NCBI GenBank assembly: GCA_017545045.1
Contig: JAFYDA010000002.1
Span: 1 to 64,000 of the forward strand
Direction of reading: 5' to 3'
Length of the DNA stretch: 64,000 nt
DNA from: Prevotella sp.
GTDB taxonomy: Bacteria > Bacteroidota > Bacteroidia > Bacteroidales > Bacteroidaceae
Program-made: the position numbers and the translations under genes
In this document: piece after piece, positions 1 through 7,139 of the stretch
How positions within the stretch are numbered: position 1 is the first letter of the stretch
Layout: every line of letters begins with the position of its first letter
The notes under the pieces: model-generated
Seen by the model: the letters and a program-made list of their open reading frames with translations, nothing else
Databases searched by the model: none
What the model was told of the DNA's origin: nothing

Positions 1-159
1 CACAAGGGCTAAAAATTTGAAAGTTTAAATGGATGTCTCACGACGGCCACCTGTTATCCTACAGTTGAAAACTTTCTTTTACCAATAACTAAAAACCTAA
101 AACTATAAATATTACTACTAACCTAAAACAATCTATTAACCATTTGTCTTTTGACGATG

Positions 160-190
160 CAAAGGTACGCTGATTTTTTCATTCCCGCAA
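160..190 (-). promoter_or_regulatory. Bacteroidetes-type promoter firing off the left edge
   Basis: On the minus strand, TTG at 190-188, a 20-bp spacer and TACCTTTG at 167-160 match the Bacteroidetes primary-sigma consensus (TTTG / TAnnTTTG). The gene it drives lies outside the window. Confidence 0.6.
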
Positions 191-305
191 GACTTTTTGC
201 AATGAAAACGCATAAAATACCATCGTTCTTGACGTAAATCAATCATTTGTGTGCGCGAACAACAAATTATTCGTTTTTCATTCTTCACTTTTCACTTCTT
301 TTTTG

Positions 306-313
306 TACCTTTG
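306..313 (+). promoter_or_regulatory. -7 promoter element for the 349-2983 operon
   Basis: TACCTTTG matches the TAnnTTTG -7 consensus. A -33 TTTG at the usual spacing is not evident. The start of transcription would be near 320, leaving a leader of about 30 nt before the ATG at 349. Confidence 0.5.
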
Positions 314-348
314 CGCGCTGGTTATTGATAATTAATAAGTTATAGGAA

Positions 349-930
349 ATGAAGAAATTGCTTTTTGTAATTATCCTGCTGCTCGTGGCCATCTTGATGG
401 CGGTGACCGTACCTGAAAAGCAGAAGCACAAGGAGGCCATGATGGAGGCCGTTAAGGAATTCGTGGACGAAGAGGCTGACGAAAGAATCGGCGACAATGT
501 GCTGTCCAACCTCGGCAAGGGTGTAGTTGTGAAAACGGTTGAACTGGCACTGAACTCGAAACTGAAGGAAAACAACTATTACCTATTTAATACGACATAC
601 GTGCGCCTGAAAGGTGAGGACCAGATGTTGTCTGTTGGTTTGCTCGGTAAGGTCTTTACCTTCGACAAGCAGATGCTCCGCGACAAACTGGCTGAAGCTG
701 TCAAGGCTAAGGAGGAAGCCGCCAGCGAGAAAGAGGCTGCCAAGGCGAGCGAGCGCGAACTCAAGCGGCTGCAGAAGGAGCAGCGCAAGCGCGAGAAGGA
801 ACTGGAGAAAGAACAGAAACGCCGCGAGAAAGAAGCTCGCAAGGAGCAGAAACGCCGTGAGAAGGAAGCCCGTCAGCAGCAGAAGGAGCGCGAACGTGAG
901 GCGCGCCGACAGGAAAAGGAGAAAAAATGA
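349..930 (+). CDS. Membrane-anchored protein with charged coiled-coil tail (DUF4359-like)
   Basis: The 193-residue protein has one N-terminal hydrophobic segment (about residues 3-20) that can act as a signal anchor. A short alpha/beta domain of about 90 residues follows. It resembles the DUF4359 family (hydrophobic start, then VTxPEKQ and a KEAMMEAVKEF-type helix). From about residue 105 the protein is almost entirely Lys, Arg and Glu in a heptad-like pattern (repeats of KEQKRREKEAR), which suggests a long helix or coiled coil. The stop codon overlaps the next start (ATGA), so it is coupled to the glycosyltransferase genes behind it. No enzymatic function can be read from the sequence. The family link is from pattern memory and is tentative. 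Confidence 0.75.
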   Translation: MKKLLFVIILLLVAILMAVTVPEKQKHKEAMMEAVKEFVDEEADERIGDNVLSNLGKGVVVKTVELALNSKLKENNYYLFNTTYVRLKGEDQMLSVGLLGKVFTFDKQMLRDKLAEAVKAKEEAASEKEAAKASERELKRLQKEQRKREKELEKEQKRREKEARKEQKRREKEARQQQKEREREARRQEKEKK

Positions 931-2201
931 GAGTTCTTATTGTCAATACGAGTGAACGGACGGGAGGTGCAGCCGTGGCTGCCCGCCGCTTGATGGATGC
1001 ACTGAACGGCCACGGCGTGAAAGCCAAGATGCTGGTGCGCGACAAGGAGACCGATGCCTTGACAGTCGTCGGATTGAAAGGTAAGTGGTGGCAGCAATGG
1101 TGCTTCCTGTGGGAGCGGCTGGTCATCTACTGTCATTTGCATTTCTCCCGCCAGCACCTGTTTGATATTGATATTGCCAACGCCGGCACCGACATCACCC
1201 GCCTGCCAGAGTTCAAGGAGGCCGATGTCGTTCACCTGCACTGGATTAATCAGGGGCTGCTGTCACTACGCGTCATCAGGAAGATTCTGAACAGCGGCAA
1301 ACCCGTGGTGTGGACCATGCACGACATGTGGCCTGCCACGGCCATCTGCCACCTGACGCTGGGCTGCAACCAGTTCAAGACGTCCTGCCATCGTTGCAAG
1401 TACCTGCCAGGAAATGGCAGCGACAACGATCTCGCAGCCCGTGTGTGGCGCCGCAAGCAGCAGTTGCTCTCCGGCCAGGGCCTTGCGTTTGTGACTTGCA
1501 GTCGCTGGCTGGAGCAGGAAGCCCGCCAGAGTGCTATGCTGAATGGTCATAAGGTGACGAGCATTCCCAATCCCATTGACACCCGCCTCTATCGGCCTGG
1601 GAGCCGCGACGAGGCCCGCCGGCGATTAGAGTTGCCTACAGATCGGCAACTCATGCTCTTCGTCTCACAGCGAGTGACGAATAAGAACAAAGGAATGGAC
1701 TATCTGATAGACGCCTGCAACCAGCTTGTCAGCCAGTATCCGGCCATGAAGGATACGGCGGGCGTTGTCATCCTGGGCGGACATGCCGAGGAGATTGCCG
1801 GTCAATTGCCTTTGCCGGCCTATCCTCTGGGCTACGTCAACGACGAGCACCGCATCGTCGATGTCTACAACGCCGCCGACGTCTTTGTCCTGCCGTCACT
1901 CTCTGAGAATCTTCCCAATACCATCATGGAGGCCATGGCCTGCGGCCTGCCCTGCATAGGTTTCAAGGTGGGAGGCATCCCCGAGGAAATCGACCATCAG
2001 AAGAACGGCTACGTGGCCGCCTATCGCGATGCTGCAGACCTGGCACGTGGCCTGCGCTGGATACTTCATGAAGCCGACTACGATGCACTCAGCCGTGCTG
2101 CCGTCACGAAGGTCGGCCGCTGCTATTCACTGCAGAGCGTTGCACTTCGCTATACGGAAGTCTATAACGAAGTCATCGCCACGAAACACTATATGCTATG
2201 A
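927..2201 (+). CDS. Glycosyltransferase family 4 (GT-B fold)
   Basis: The 424-residue protein is full length for a GT4 retaining transferase. The N-terminal Rossmann-like half begins MRVLIVNTSERTGGAA, typical of the glycine-rich acceptor domain. A middle segment, VHLHWINQGLL with HDMWP, is common in Bacteroidetes capsule and exopolysaccharide GT4 enzymes. The C-terminal half holds the donor-binding EX7E-type motif in SLSENLPNTIMEAMACG (about residues 323-340), then GGIPE. It would transfer a sugar from a nucleotide donor to a glycan or lipid acceptor at the inner face of the cytoplasmic membrane. It overlaps both neighbours by 4 nt (ATGA), so the three genes are one translational unit. Donor and acceptor sugars cannot be told from sequence. 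Confidence 0.93.
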   Translation: MRVLIVNTSERTGGAAVAARRLMDALNGHGVKAKMLVRDKETDALTVVGLKGKWWQQWCFLWERLVIYCHLHFSRQHLFDIDIANAGTDITRLPEFKEADVVHLHWINQGLLSLRVIRKILNSGKPVVWTMHDMWPATAICHLTLGCNQFKTSCHRCKYLPGNGSDNDLAARVWRRKQQLLSGQGLAFVTCSRWLEQEARQSAMLNGHKVTSIPNPIDTRLYRPGSRDEARRRLELPTDRQLMLFVSQRVTNKNKGMDYLIDACNQLVSQYPAMKDTAGVVILGGHAEEIAGQLPLPAYPLGYVNDEHRIVDVYNAADVFVLPSLSENLPNTIMEAMACGLPCIGFKVGGIPEEIDHQKNGYVAAYRDAADLARGLRWILHEADYDALSRAAVTKVGRCYSLQSVALRYTEVYNEVIATKHYML

Positions 2202-2983
2202 TACGATTCACGGTTGTCACCATCACCTATAACGCTGAGGCTGTGCTGCAGCGCACACTCGACAGTGTGCTCTCACAGACATACGAGGGCGTGGAACACC
2301 TGATCATCGATGGTGCTTCCAACGACGGAACGCTCGCCATGGCTGAGGCCTACAAGCAGCGTAGCGACGAGTCGGAGGGTGACCACAAGGTCATCATACG
2401 CTCAGAGCCCGACCAAGGCATTTACGATGCCATGAACAAGGGACTGACACAGGCTTCCGGCGACTACATCGTCTTCATGAATGCCGGCGACAGCTTTCCA
2501 CAGCCCGACACCCTGGAGCAGATTGCCGGCCGCTGTCGCCTGAACGAGCTGCCTACCGACGAACTGCCTGGCGTGCTCTACGGTAATACCGATATCGTCG
2601 ACGGCGAGGGTCGCTATCTTCATCCGCGCCGACTTCAGCCGCCTGCCCGACTCACGTGGCGCTCCTTCCGTCAGGGCATGCTCGTCTGTCATCAAGCCTT
2701 CTATGCCCGCGCTGACATAGCCAAAAACCTGCAGTACGACACCCGCTACCGCTTCTCGGCCGATGTCGACTGGTGCATCCGCGTCATGCGTGAGTCGGAG
2801 CGCATGTCGCTGCCCCTATATAATATAGGTATGATAGTGGCCAACTACATGGAAGAAGGCCAGACCACCAAATACCACAAGGCATCGCTACGTGAGCGAT
2901 ACCTCGTGATGCAAAGCCATTACGGACGTGTGCAGACCTTCCTCCTTCATTGCTGGTTCGTCCTTCGTACCGTTTTTAAGTAA
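2198..2983 (+). CDS. Glycosyltransferase family 2 (WcaE-like)
   Basis: The 261-residue GT-A fold enzyme starts with the GT2 signature FTVVTITYNAEAVLQRTLDS and continues with IIDGASNDGT (nucleotide binding). A conserved DQGIYDAMNKG motif near residue 70 and a likely metal-binding acidic cluster SADVDW (about residue 188) follow. This pattern is common in colanic acid/exopolysaccharide WcaE-like transferases. It is inverting and uses an NDP-sugar. The start codon overlaps the stop of the GT4 gene by 4 nt. The gene converges with the AAA+ ATPase gene, leaving under 50 bp between the two stops and no clear hairpin. Substrate is unknown. Confidence 0.92.
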   Translation: MIRFTVVTITYNAEAVLQRTLDSVLSQTYEGVEHLIIDGASNDGTLAMAEAYKQRSDESEGDHKVIIRSEPDQGIYDAMNKGLTQASGDYIVFMNAGDSFPQPDTLEQIAGRCRLNELPTDELPGVLYGNTDIVDGEGRYLHPRRLQPPARLTWRSFRQGMLVCHQAFYARADIAKNLQYDTRYRFSADVDWCIRVMRESERMSLPLYNIGMIVANYMEEGQTTKYHKASLRERYLVMQSHYGRVQTFLLHCWFVLRTVFK

Positions 2984-3030
2984 TACCTTCCTGTTCCATA
3001 TTGACGAATGGGGGAGGGCACCTTTTGATG

Positions 3031-4698
3031 CTAAAAACCGATATGCCTTCTTTCTTTGGGCACTTCGATGGGTAAGATGTCATCAGGTGTTAGCAGTCGC
3101 ATCTGGCTTTTATCAGCAGGACGTTGCCTGACACACCGCGTGGCATGTTGGATATAGATGCGCTCCAACTGGTTTGCAATGAAACGGGCATTGCCCCATG
3201 TCTGTGGATCGCGCTGCTGATAGGCTGTTGACAGCAGATGGTTGTACTTCTCCCATGCCGGTTGTGTGAACTCGTATTGATACTCCCTCACTCGCCGGCG
3301 GGTGATTTCCAACAGTTCATCGACGGTGAAGTCTGAGAACTCGAATTTGTTGGGAAAACGTGACTGCAGTCCGGGATTAGTGCTCAGCAGTTTCAACATG
3401 GGTTCCTTATAGCCACAGAGTACCACGGCAATGTCCCGTTGTGTCTCGTCGGCCAGAATGTTCATCAGCAGCTGGATAACCAGTTTTCCTGGGTCGCTCT
3501 CATGCTTGCCGTTCAGCAGGTAAGCCTCGTCAATCATCAGCACACCACCCTTGGCCAATTCCAACACCTGCCGCATCGAGCGCTCTTCGTCGCCCCAAAG
3601 TGTTCCGATGAAAGTGCCGCGGTCGCACACCACCACATGCCCCTTTGACAGTGCGCCCGCCTTGCGCAGCAGCGAACCGTAGATTTTGCACACCGTCGTC
3701 TTGCCCGTACCGGGTCGTCCCAGGAACACGCTGTGCAACGACACCTGATGCTGTTTGCTGTCAGGAAACAGTTCACTCATCATCTTGTTGTAGTCTGTCA
3801 GTGCCACCAGTTCGTCCATTCTCCGCTTGATGTCCTCGCAGCCTACAAGTTTGTCCAGTTCCTCACGTGGATTGGCGAAAGGCCTCAGAATCTCCACCTT
3901 TACGCTGAGGTTCAGGTTCTGCTCTATCTCACCCTGAGGAATCACGGTGTCGTCCACGTCGTTTCCACTGTTTTCAGACGTATCCTCTTCAGGTTCCTCC
4001 GGTGCCGGATCGTCGTCTGTCGGCGTTTCGCCTTGCTTGTTCATTTCCTCTTCATATTCGCGGTTGATGAAGTCTGTCATCATCCTTTCGAATTCGGTAT
4101 CATCGAATTTCACCTCCTTGCAAGTCTTTTCTTCTTCCTCTTCCCCATCGTCCTCTTCGTTGACTGCTGCGTCGAAATAGATTTTCCCACGCAGGTCTTC
4201 GTCGTTGTTCACCCCGGCCTTACGATGCCCCAGACTCAGGAAACCATCGATCACCTTCATGTCGTTGAATTCCCACACCAGCTCCAGTTCCTCGGCGTTC
4301 GTAATCTTTGCCTCCGTCAGCATCACGCCGTACACATTCAAGACGATGTGCTGTTTCTGCAGACGCTCTTTCACGATCTGCATGGTCTCCTTCAGTTTCC
4401 ACACCCTGCCCTCGTGTGGTTCACAGCCAGGGTGATAGACTATCGGTTCCATATCCACTGATTCCACGCATGTCCTGTCGTAAAAGTTGTCGTAGCAGTC
4501 AATGCACACGATCACCATATTCGTTGAATCGCAATAAAAATATACGTCATCATCATTCATGAACGGTGCAAAGCCCTTCAGTCGGTTCGAATAAACGGCA
4601 TAGTTCACCGCCATAGCCTCCATGTGCTTCCATATCGTCGTTTTTGTCTGTTTCTGGAAATCCTTAATCAATCTGTTCTTGTTTCTCATCATCATCAT
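3031..4698 (-). CDS. AAA+ ATPase of the CbxX/CfqX (SpoVK-like) family
   Basis: From ATG 4698 the protein has 555 residues. The N-terminal 190 residues form an unrecognised domain (WKHMEAMAVNYAVYS, then IVCIDCYDNFYD) that resembles no enzyme I can name. A very acidic linker follows (about residues 190-270, many Glu and Asp). The C-terminal AAA+ domain begins LDKLVGCEDIKRRMDEL and has Walker A GRPGTGKTT (about residue 328), Walker B GGVLMIDEAYLL (about 385) and a sensor/arginine-finger region around NPGLQSRFPNKFEF. This order is that of CbxX/SpoVK ATPases, which remodel protein partners as hexamers. A TTG at 4764 would extend the frame by 22 residues. The run of four Met codons at 4698-4687 is the likelier start. 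The partner protein is unknown. Confidence 0.85.
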   Translation of the reverse strand: MMMMRNKNRLIKDFQKQTKTTIWKHMEAMAVNYAVYSNRLKGFAPFMNDDDVYFYCDSTNMVIVCIDCYDNFYDRTCVESVDMEPIVYHPGCEPHEGRVWKLKETMQIVKERLQKQHIVLNVYGVMLTEAKITNAEELELVWEFNDMKVIDGFLSLGHRKAGVNNDEDLRGKIYFDAAVNEEDDGEEEEEKTCKEVKFDDTEFERMMTDFINREYEEEMNKQGETPTDDDPAPEEPEEDTSENSGNDVDDTVIPQGEIEQNLNLSVKVEILRPFANPREELDKLVGCEDIKRRMDELVALTDYNKMMSELFPDSKQHQVSLHSVFLGRPGTGKTTVCKIYGSLLRKAGALSKGHVVVCDRGTFIGTLWGDEERSMRQVLELAKGGVLMIDEAYLLNGKHESDPGKLVIQLLMNILADETQRDIAVVLCGYKEPMLKLLSTNPGLQSRFPNKFEFSDFTVDELLEITRRRVREYQYEFTQPAWEKYNHLLSTAYQQRDPQTWGNARFIANQLERIYIQHATRCVRQRPADKSQMRLLTPDDILPIEVPKERRHIGF

Positions 4699-4831
4699 CA
4701 AAAAACATTCTATCACACTACATATAACAAGTATCACCCCAACAGGTATAGATTGGGGGCGCAAGAGACTTCAGGCAAATGCCGCGGCATTCACCCTTAC
4801 AATCATAGAGTATTCTTTTATGATTACTCTA

Positions 4832-4906
4832 TCACACCACGCACAATTGTAGCAATAAGCCAAAGACCGCTCGGCAACAGATAGTTCCCTTCGTCGTTCT
4901 GTTCAT
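4832..4906 (-). CDS. Possible 24-residue leader peptide upstream of the AAA+ gene
   Basis: The promoter at 4956-4987 would produce a leader of about 250 nt before the AAA+ start. Its first ATG opens a 24-codon frame that starts MNRTTKGTICC and ends in a Leu/Val-rich stretch. Behind it are a perfect 8-bp hairpin (ATAGAGTA...TACTCTAT, about 4807-4834) and a 12-bp palindrome, ATGCCGCGGCAT, near 4780-4791. A leader ORF followed by a hairpin could be an attenuation device, but nothing proves translation. Confidence 0.25.
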   Translation of the reverse strand: MNRTTKGTICCRAVFGLLLQLCVV

Positions 4907-4955
4907 GTTTGCTTCAATTGTCTTATTATGTGATAGAATTTTGTTAATTCGCCTG

Positions 4956-4987
4956 CAAAAATAATCAATTAGTTTGAATCCTCCAAA
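4956..4987 (-). promoter_or_regulatory. Promoter of the AAA+ ATPase gene
   Basis: Read on minus: TTTG at 4987-4984, a 20-bp spacer, then TATTTTTG at 4963-4956. This is a full match to the Bacteroidetes consensus. It predicts a start near 4949 and an unusually long leader (about 250 nt). Confidence 0.65.
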
Positions 4988-5055
4988 TAAAATGAAGAAA
5001 AATGAGAAAAAACTTATGAGGCCAACCAGTACGTGAAAAAGTGGCGTTTTCACGC

Positions 5056-5127
5056 GGAGCCTCCCTGTGATTCTGTAGCGCCTCCCCAGAAAAATGCGGA
5101 GGCTCCCCAGAATCATAGGGAGCCTCC
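5056..5127. repeat. Phased palindrome array A (21-bp period)
   Basis: Four 9-bp palindromic cores of the type GGAG(C/G)CTCC are centred at 5060, 5081, 5102 and 5123, so the spacing is exactly 21 bp. The second core is degenerate (AGCGCCTCC) and the orientation of the middle base varies. Linkers contain CAGAA-type half sites. The array lies just downstream (minus direction) of a relic of the alpha-amylase 3' end. Related arrays occur at 32760-32852, 40949-41020 and 53430-53512. Confidence 0.85.
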
Positions 5128-5145
5128 GTAGAAAATGGTATGAAT

Positions 5146-5202
5146 ATGCTTCGCGTTTCTACTGTGCTGCGACAACGGCCTGGAGACCGTCCTCGGTGTA
5201 GT
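5146..5202 (-). pseudogene. Relic: second copy of the 3' end of the alpha-amylase gene
   Basis: Bases 5146-5202 match 7127-7183 with two differences in 57. Read on minus they encode the same last 13 residues and stop as the intact amylase (YTEDGLQAVVAAQ, then TAG). The match ends abruptly at 5202, where an inverted repeat begins. It is either the remnant of a second amylase gene or a duplicated 3' fragment. Confidence 0.8.
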
Positions 5203-5211
5203 TTAATAAAC

Positions 5212-5284
5212 TATAACTTGGCGCAATCTTGACTTTTTTGGGAGATTGCACCAAGTTATAACGTTATTATTTGGCGCAATCTGG
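5212..5284. repeat. Inverted repeat plus extra direct copy of TTGGCGCAATCT beside a promoter
   Basis: TATAACTTGGCGCAATCT (5212-5229) is repeated in inverted orientation at 5243-5260 with one mismatch and a 13-nt loop. A third, direct copy, TTTGGCGCAATCT, at 5270-5282 contains the -33 TTTG of the promoter that follows. It could be a hairpin, an operator with several half sites, or the scar of a mobile element. Confidence 0.7.
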
Positions 5285-5301
5285 TTTTTTTATTAACTTT
5301 G
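5270..5301 (+). promoter_or_regulatory. Strong Bacteroidetes promoter upstream of the lipoprotein gene
   Basis: TTTG at 5270-5273, a 20-bp spacer and TAACTTTG at 5294-5301 match the consensus fully. Transcription would start near 5308 and cover a small ORF at 5333 and then the lipoprotein gene at 5532. Confidence 0.7.
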
Positions 5302-5332
5302 CAACTTATATAAGATATTACGAAAACTCATC

Positions 5333-5504
5333 ATGATGTACGACCAGATTTGGGAAGATACGATATTTATGATGCCCGTCAGCGTAATGGTAGCACCGCT
5401 CGTGGTGGGAATAGTGGTGATCGCAGAAGCACGATCTTCGTGACGCAATGGAGGACATGGAGCGTCAACGGGAGCGTGGCGCGAAGAATGAAGCAATTCA
5501 ATGA
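5333..5504 (+). CDS. Small single-pass membrane protein, probably frameshifted
   Basis: From ATG 5333 a 36-codon frame begins MMYDQIWEDTIFMM, runs through a hydrophobic segment (VSVMVAPLVVGIVVIA) and stops at 5443. The +1 frame from about 5430 continues without a stop to 5504. It reads HDLRDAMEDMERQRERGA and on, a natural-looking charged helix. Joined, the two would give a protein of about 57 residues: short N-terminus, one membrane helix and a cytoplasmic charged tail. One extra base near 5429 would explain the break. It may be a decayed gene, a sequencing error or a programmed shift. It lies directly behind a strong promoter and before the lipoprotein gene. Function unknown. Confidence 0.45.
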
Positions 5505-5531
5505 AACATTATCATTAAAAACAAAACAATT

Positions 5532-6968
5532 ATGAAAAAGATGCATGTATGGATGCTCGCCGCCATCCTCGTATTCTGCGGCGCAAGTGTATTCACATCG
5601 TGTTCGTCAGATGACGACGACAAAAACAACGACCCCGTCAAGGAGCAGACGGAGGCAGAGAAGAATCGCGATAAGTTCATCGAACACACCCGCGCCATGG
5701 TGAAGGAACTGGCCGAGAACCTGAATTTCGAATCGTGGGAGGCTGCTAATAATTATAACTTGTACTTCAATCAGTACGTGTTGGCCAATAAGGACTTCGA
5801 GAATTCATTAGTATCGTCCATCTTCCACATGCTTGCCAGTAATATACAGGAGGTGAAGGCAGGCAGCGAACTGGCCGCAATGGGTTTCAATCAATACATC
5901 GATCTCAACTTGTCTAACTTCAAATACCGCTTCACGATGAAAGACGGTCAAACGGACTTTGACATTGAGGAGGCCGATGCGTTTGAAATCATTCTTAACG
6001 GATATAACCCCAAGACCCAGCAATTGGAAAATGGCCTCTACAAAGTGAACCTGAAGATGGAAGGCGCAGGCCGGAAGAGAGTGGTTCCGGTCAAGAATTC
6101 TGATGGCGCAGCCATTGTGGTAACCCTGCCTTCTGAATTAACGTTCACCCTGTCCAACAAGGTTTCCGGCACATGGCACGCCGATTTCTCCGGCAACATC
6201 AGTTATAAGCTGCCAGAGGGCGCCACGGACAACAGTCAGGGATATACCGCCGAAGCCAAGATAAATTCGGATATTCTCGCAGCAGAAGGAAAGAAAGGCG
6301 ACAAGACACAGCTGGACCTCTCCATCTCCAGCGACCGTGTGAACGGCCACGCCACTGCCTTTGGCAGCTGGACGCAGAACGGCCGCAAGATGCTGGAGCT
6401 GTCCCTCAAAGAGAGTGGTGAAAACATGGGCGGCATCAGCAACCTTGACATGAGCCAGTTCTCATCAACGTCCTCCATCTTCGAGGTGATAGCTTCTATT
6501 CTGAGCACGCGCAGCATCGATGCCAAAGTGACCCTACTCGACGACCTTTCCGTCAAATTCAGCATGAGCAATATGCAGAAGCTCTTAGAGCTGGATAGTG
6601 AGTACAGAACCGTCGGCCGCAACTATGCTTCCAAGGAGACCATCGACGAATACACCAAGAAGCTGAATGAACTGGTGAAGGCTGAAATCTCCTGCAAGGG
6701 CACTAACCAGACACTCCCCATGCGTCTTGCCACCACACCGGTGGGCATCGACTACTGGGCTGTGTACCAAGTCAAATTCAGCGAAGAGGACTACGTCAGC
6801 CTGCTCGCCATGCTTGACAGGAAGACCTTCGCCTACGTCCTCAATATCATGGACCACTCTGCCGACCACATGCAGCAGGGCGTCATTGTCGTGCGTCAGT
6901 TGATAGAGTTTGCACTGCTCTTCAACCAAAAACTCGCAGAGATTGGTGTCTCGCAGGACGAGAACTAA
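5532..6968 (+). CDS. Unknown surface or periplasmic lipoprotein
   Basis: The 478-residue protein has a signal sequence with a lipobox FTSC (Cys 24), followed at once by SSDDDD. This acidic stretch after the Cys is typical of the Bacteroidetes lipoprotein export signal and suggests a place on the outer face of the outer membrane. The mature part has an N-terminal helical region (about residues 35-110, EKNRDKFIEHTRAMVKELAE) and a long beta-rich middle (SNFKYRFTMKDGQTDF, then GTWHADFSGNISYKL). A helical C-terminus follows (about 370-478). No family was recognised. It has its own promoter at 5270-5301 and its transcript would end at the bidirectional terminator at 7029-7065. There are no neighbours in the same direction that point to its role. 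Confidence 0.85.
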   Translation: MKKMHVWMLAAILVFCGASVFTSCSSDDDDKNNDPVKEQTEAEKNRDKFIEHTRAMVKELAENLNFESWEAANNYNLYFNQYVLANKDFENSLVSSIFHMLASNIQEVKAGSELAAMGFNQYIDLNLSNFKYRFTMKDGQTDFDIEEADAFEIILNGYNPKTQQLENGLYKVNLKMEGAGRKRVVPVKNSDGAAIVVTLPSELTFTLSNKVSGTWHADFSGNISYKLPEGATDNSQGYTAEAKINSDILAAEGKKGDKTQLDLSISSDRVNGHATAFGSWTQNGRKMLELSLKESGENMGGISNLDMSQFSSTSSIFEVIASILSTRSIDAKVTLLDDLSVKFSMSNMQKLLELDSEYRTVGRNYASKETIDEYTKKLNELVKAEISCKGTNQTLPMRLATTPVGIDYWAVYQVKFSEEDYVSLLAMLDRKTFAYVLNIMDHSADHMQQGVIVVRQLIEFALLFNQKLAEIGVSQDEN

Positions 6969-7028
6969 CTGTGCCACAACGAAGAAAAGAAATAGGAAAC
7001 AACACGAATCATTAAAATAACAATGATA

Positions 7029-7065
7029 AAAAAACTGCGTCATGTTTTCACTGGCGCAGTTTTTT
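7029..7065. terminator. Bidirectional intrinsic terminator between converging genes
   Basis: AAAAAACTGCG (7029-7039) pairs with CGCAGTTTTTT (7055-7065) across a 15-nt loop. The A-run and T-run give a U-tract in both directions. It can end both the lipoprotein transcript (plus) and the sus-amylase operon (minus). Confidence 0.85.
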
Positions 7066-7139
7066 GCTCTTGGCGGTGAGGAATCGAGTTCAGGATACCG
7101 CTTGATCTGGTCCTCCGTATTAGATGATGCTTTGCGTTT

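Larger units (their letters stand above)
1..348. other. Intergenic region with divergent promoters; leader of a gene beyond the left edge
   Basis: No gene is supported here. A leftward promoter has a -33 TTG at 188-190 (read on minus) and a -7 TACCTTTG at 160-167, separated by 20 bp. It predicts a start near 153 and a leader longer than 150 nt for a minus-strand gene outside the window. A rightward -7 TACCTTTG at 306-313 serves the gene at 349. A short GTGAA-type low-complexity stretch lies at about 280-300. The long AT-rich leader at 1-150 was not matched to any known RNA family. Confidence 0.5.

Noticed and set aside
3733..4461. A 242-codon plus-strand frame opposite the AAA+ gene
   Set aside because: Antisense to Walker A/B-containing sequence; Phe/Leu/His-rich shadow without motifs.
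4699..4764. TTG start giving the AAA+ ATPase a 22-residue hydrophobic N-terminus
   Set aside because: The ATG run at 4698-4687 is a better start and the extra residues derive from leader DNA with palindromes.
5146..5202. Insertion sequence end
   Set aside because: The match is to the amylase 3' end, not to a transposon terminus, and no transposase is near.
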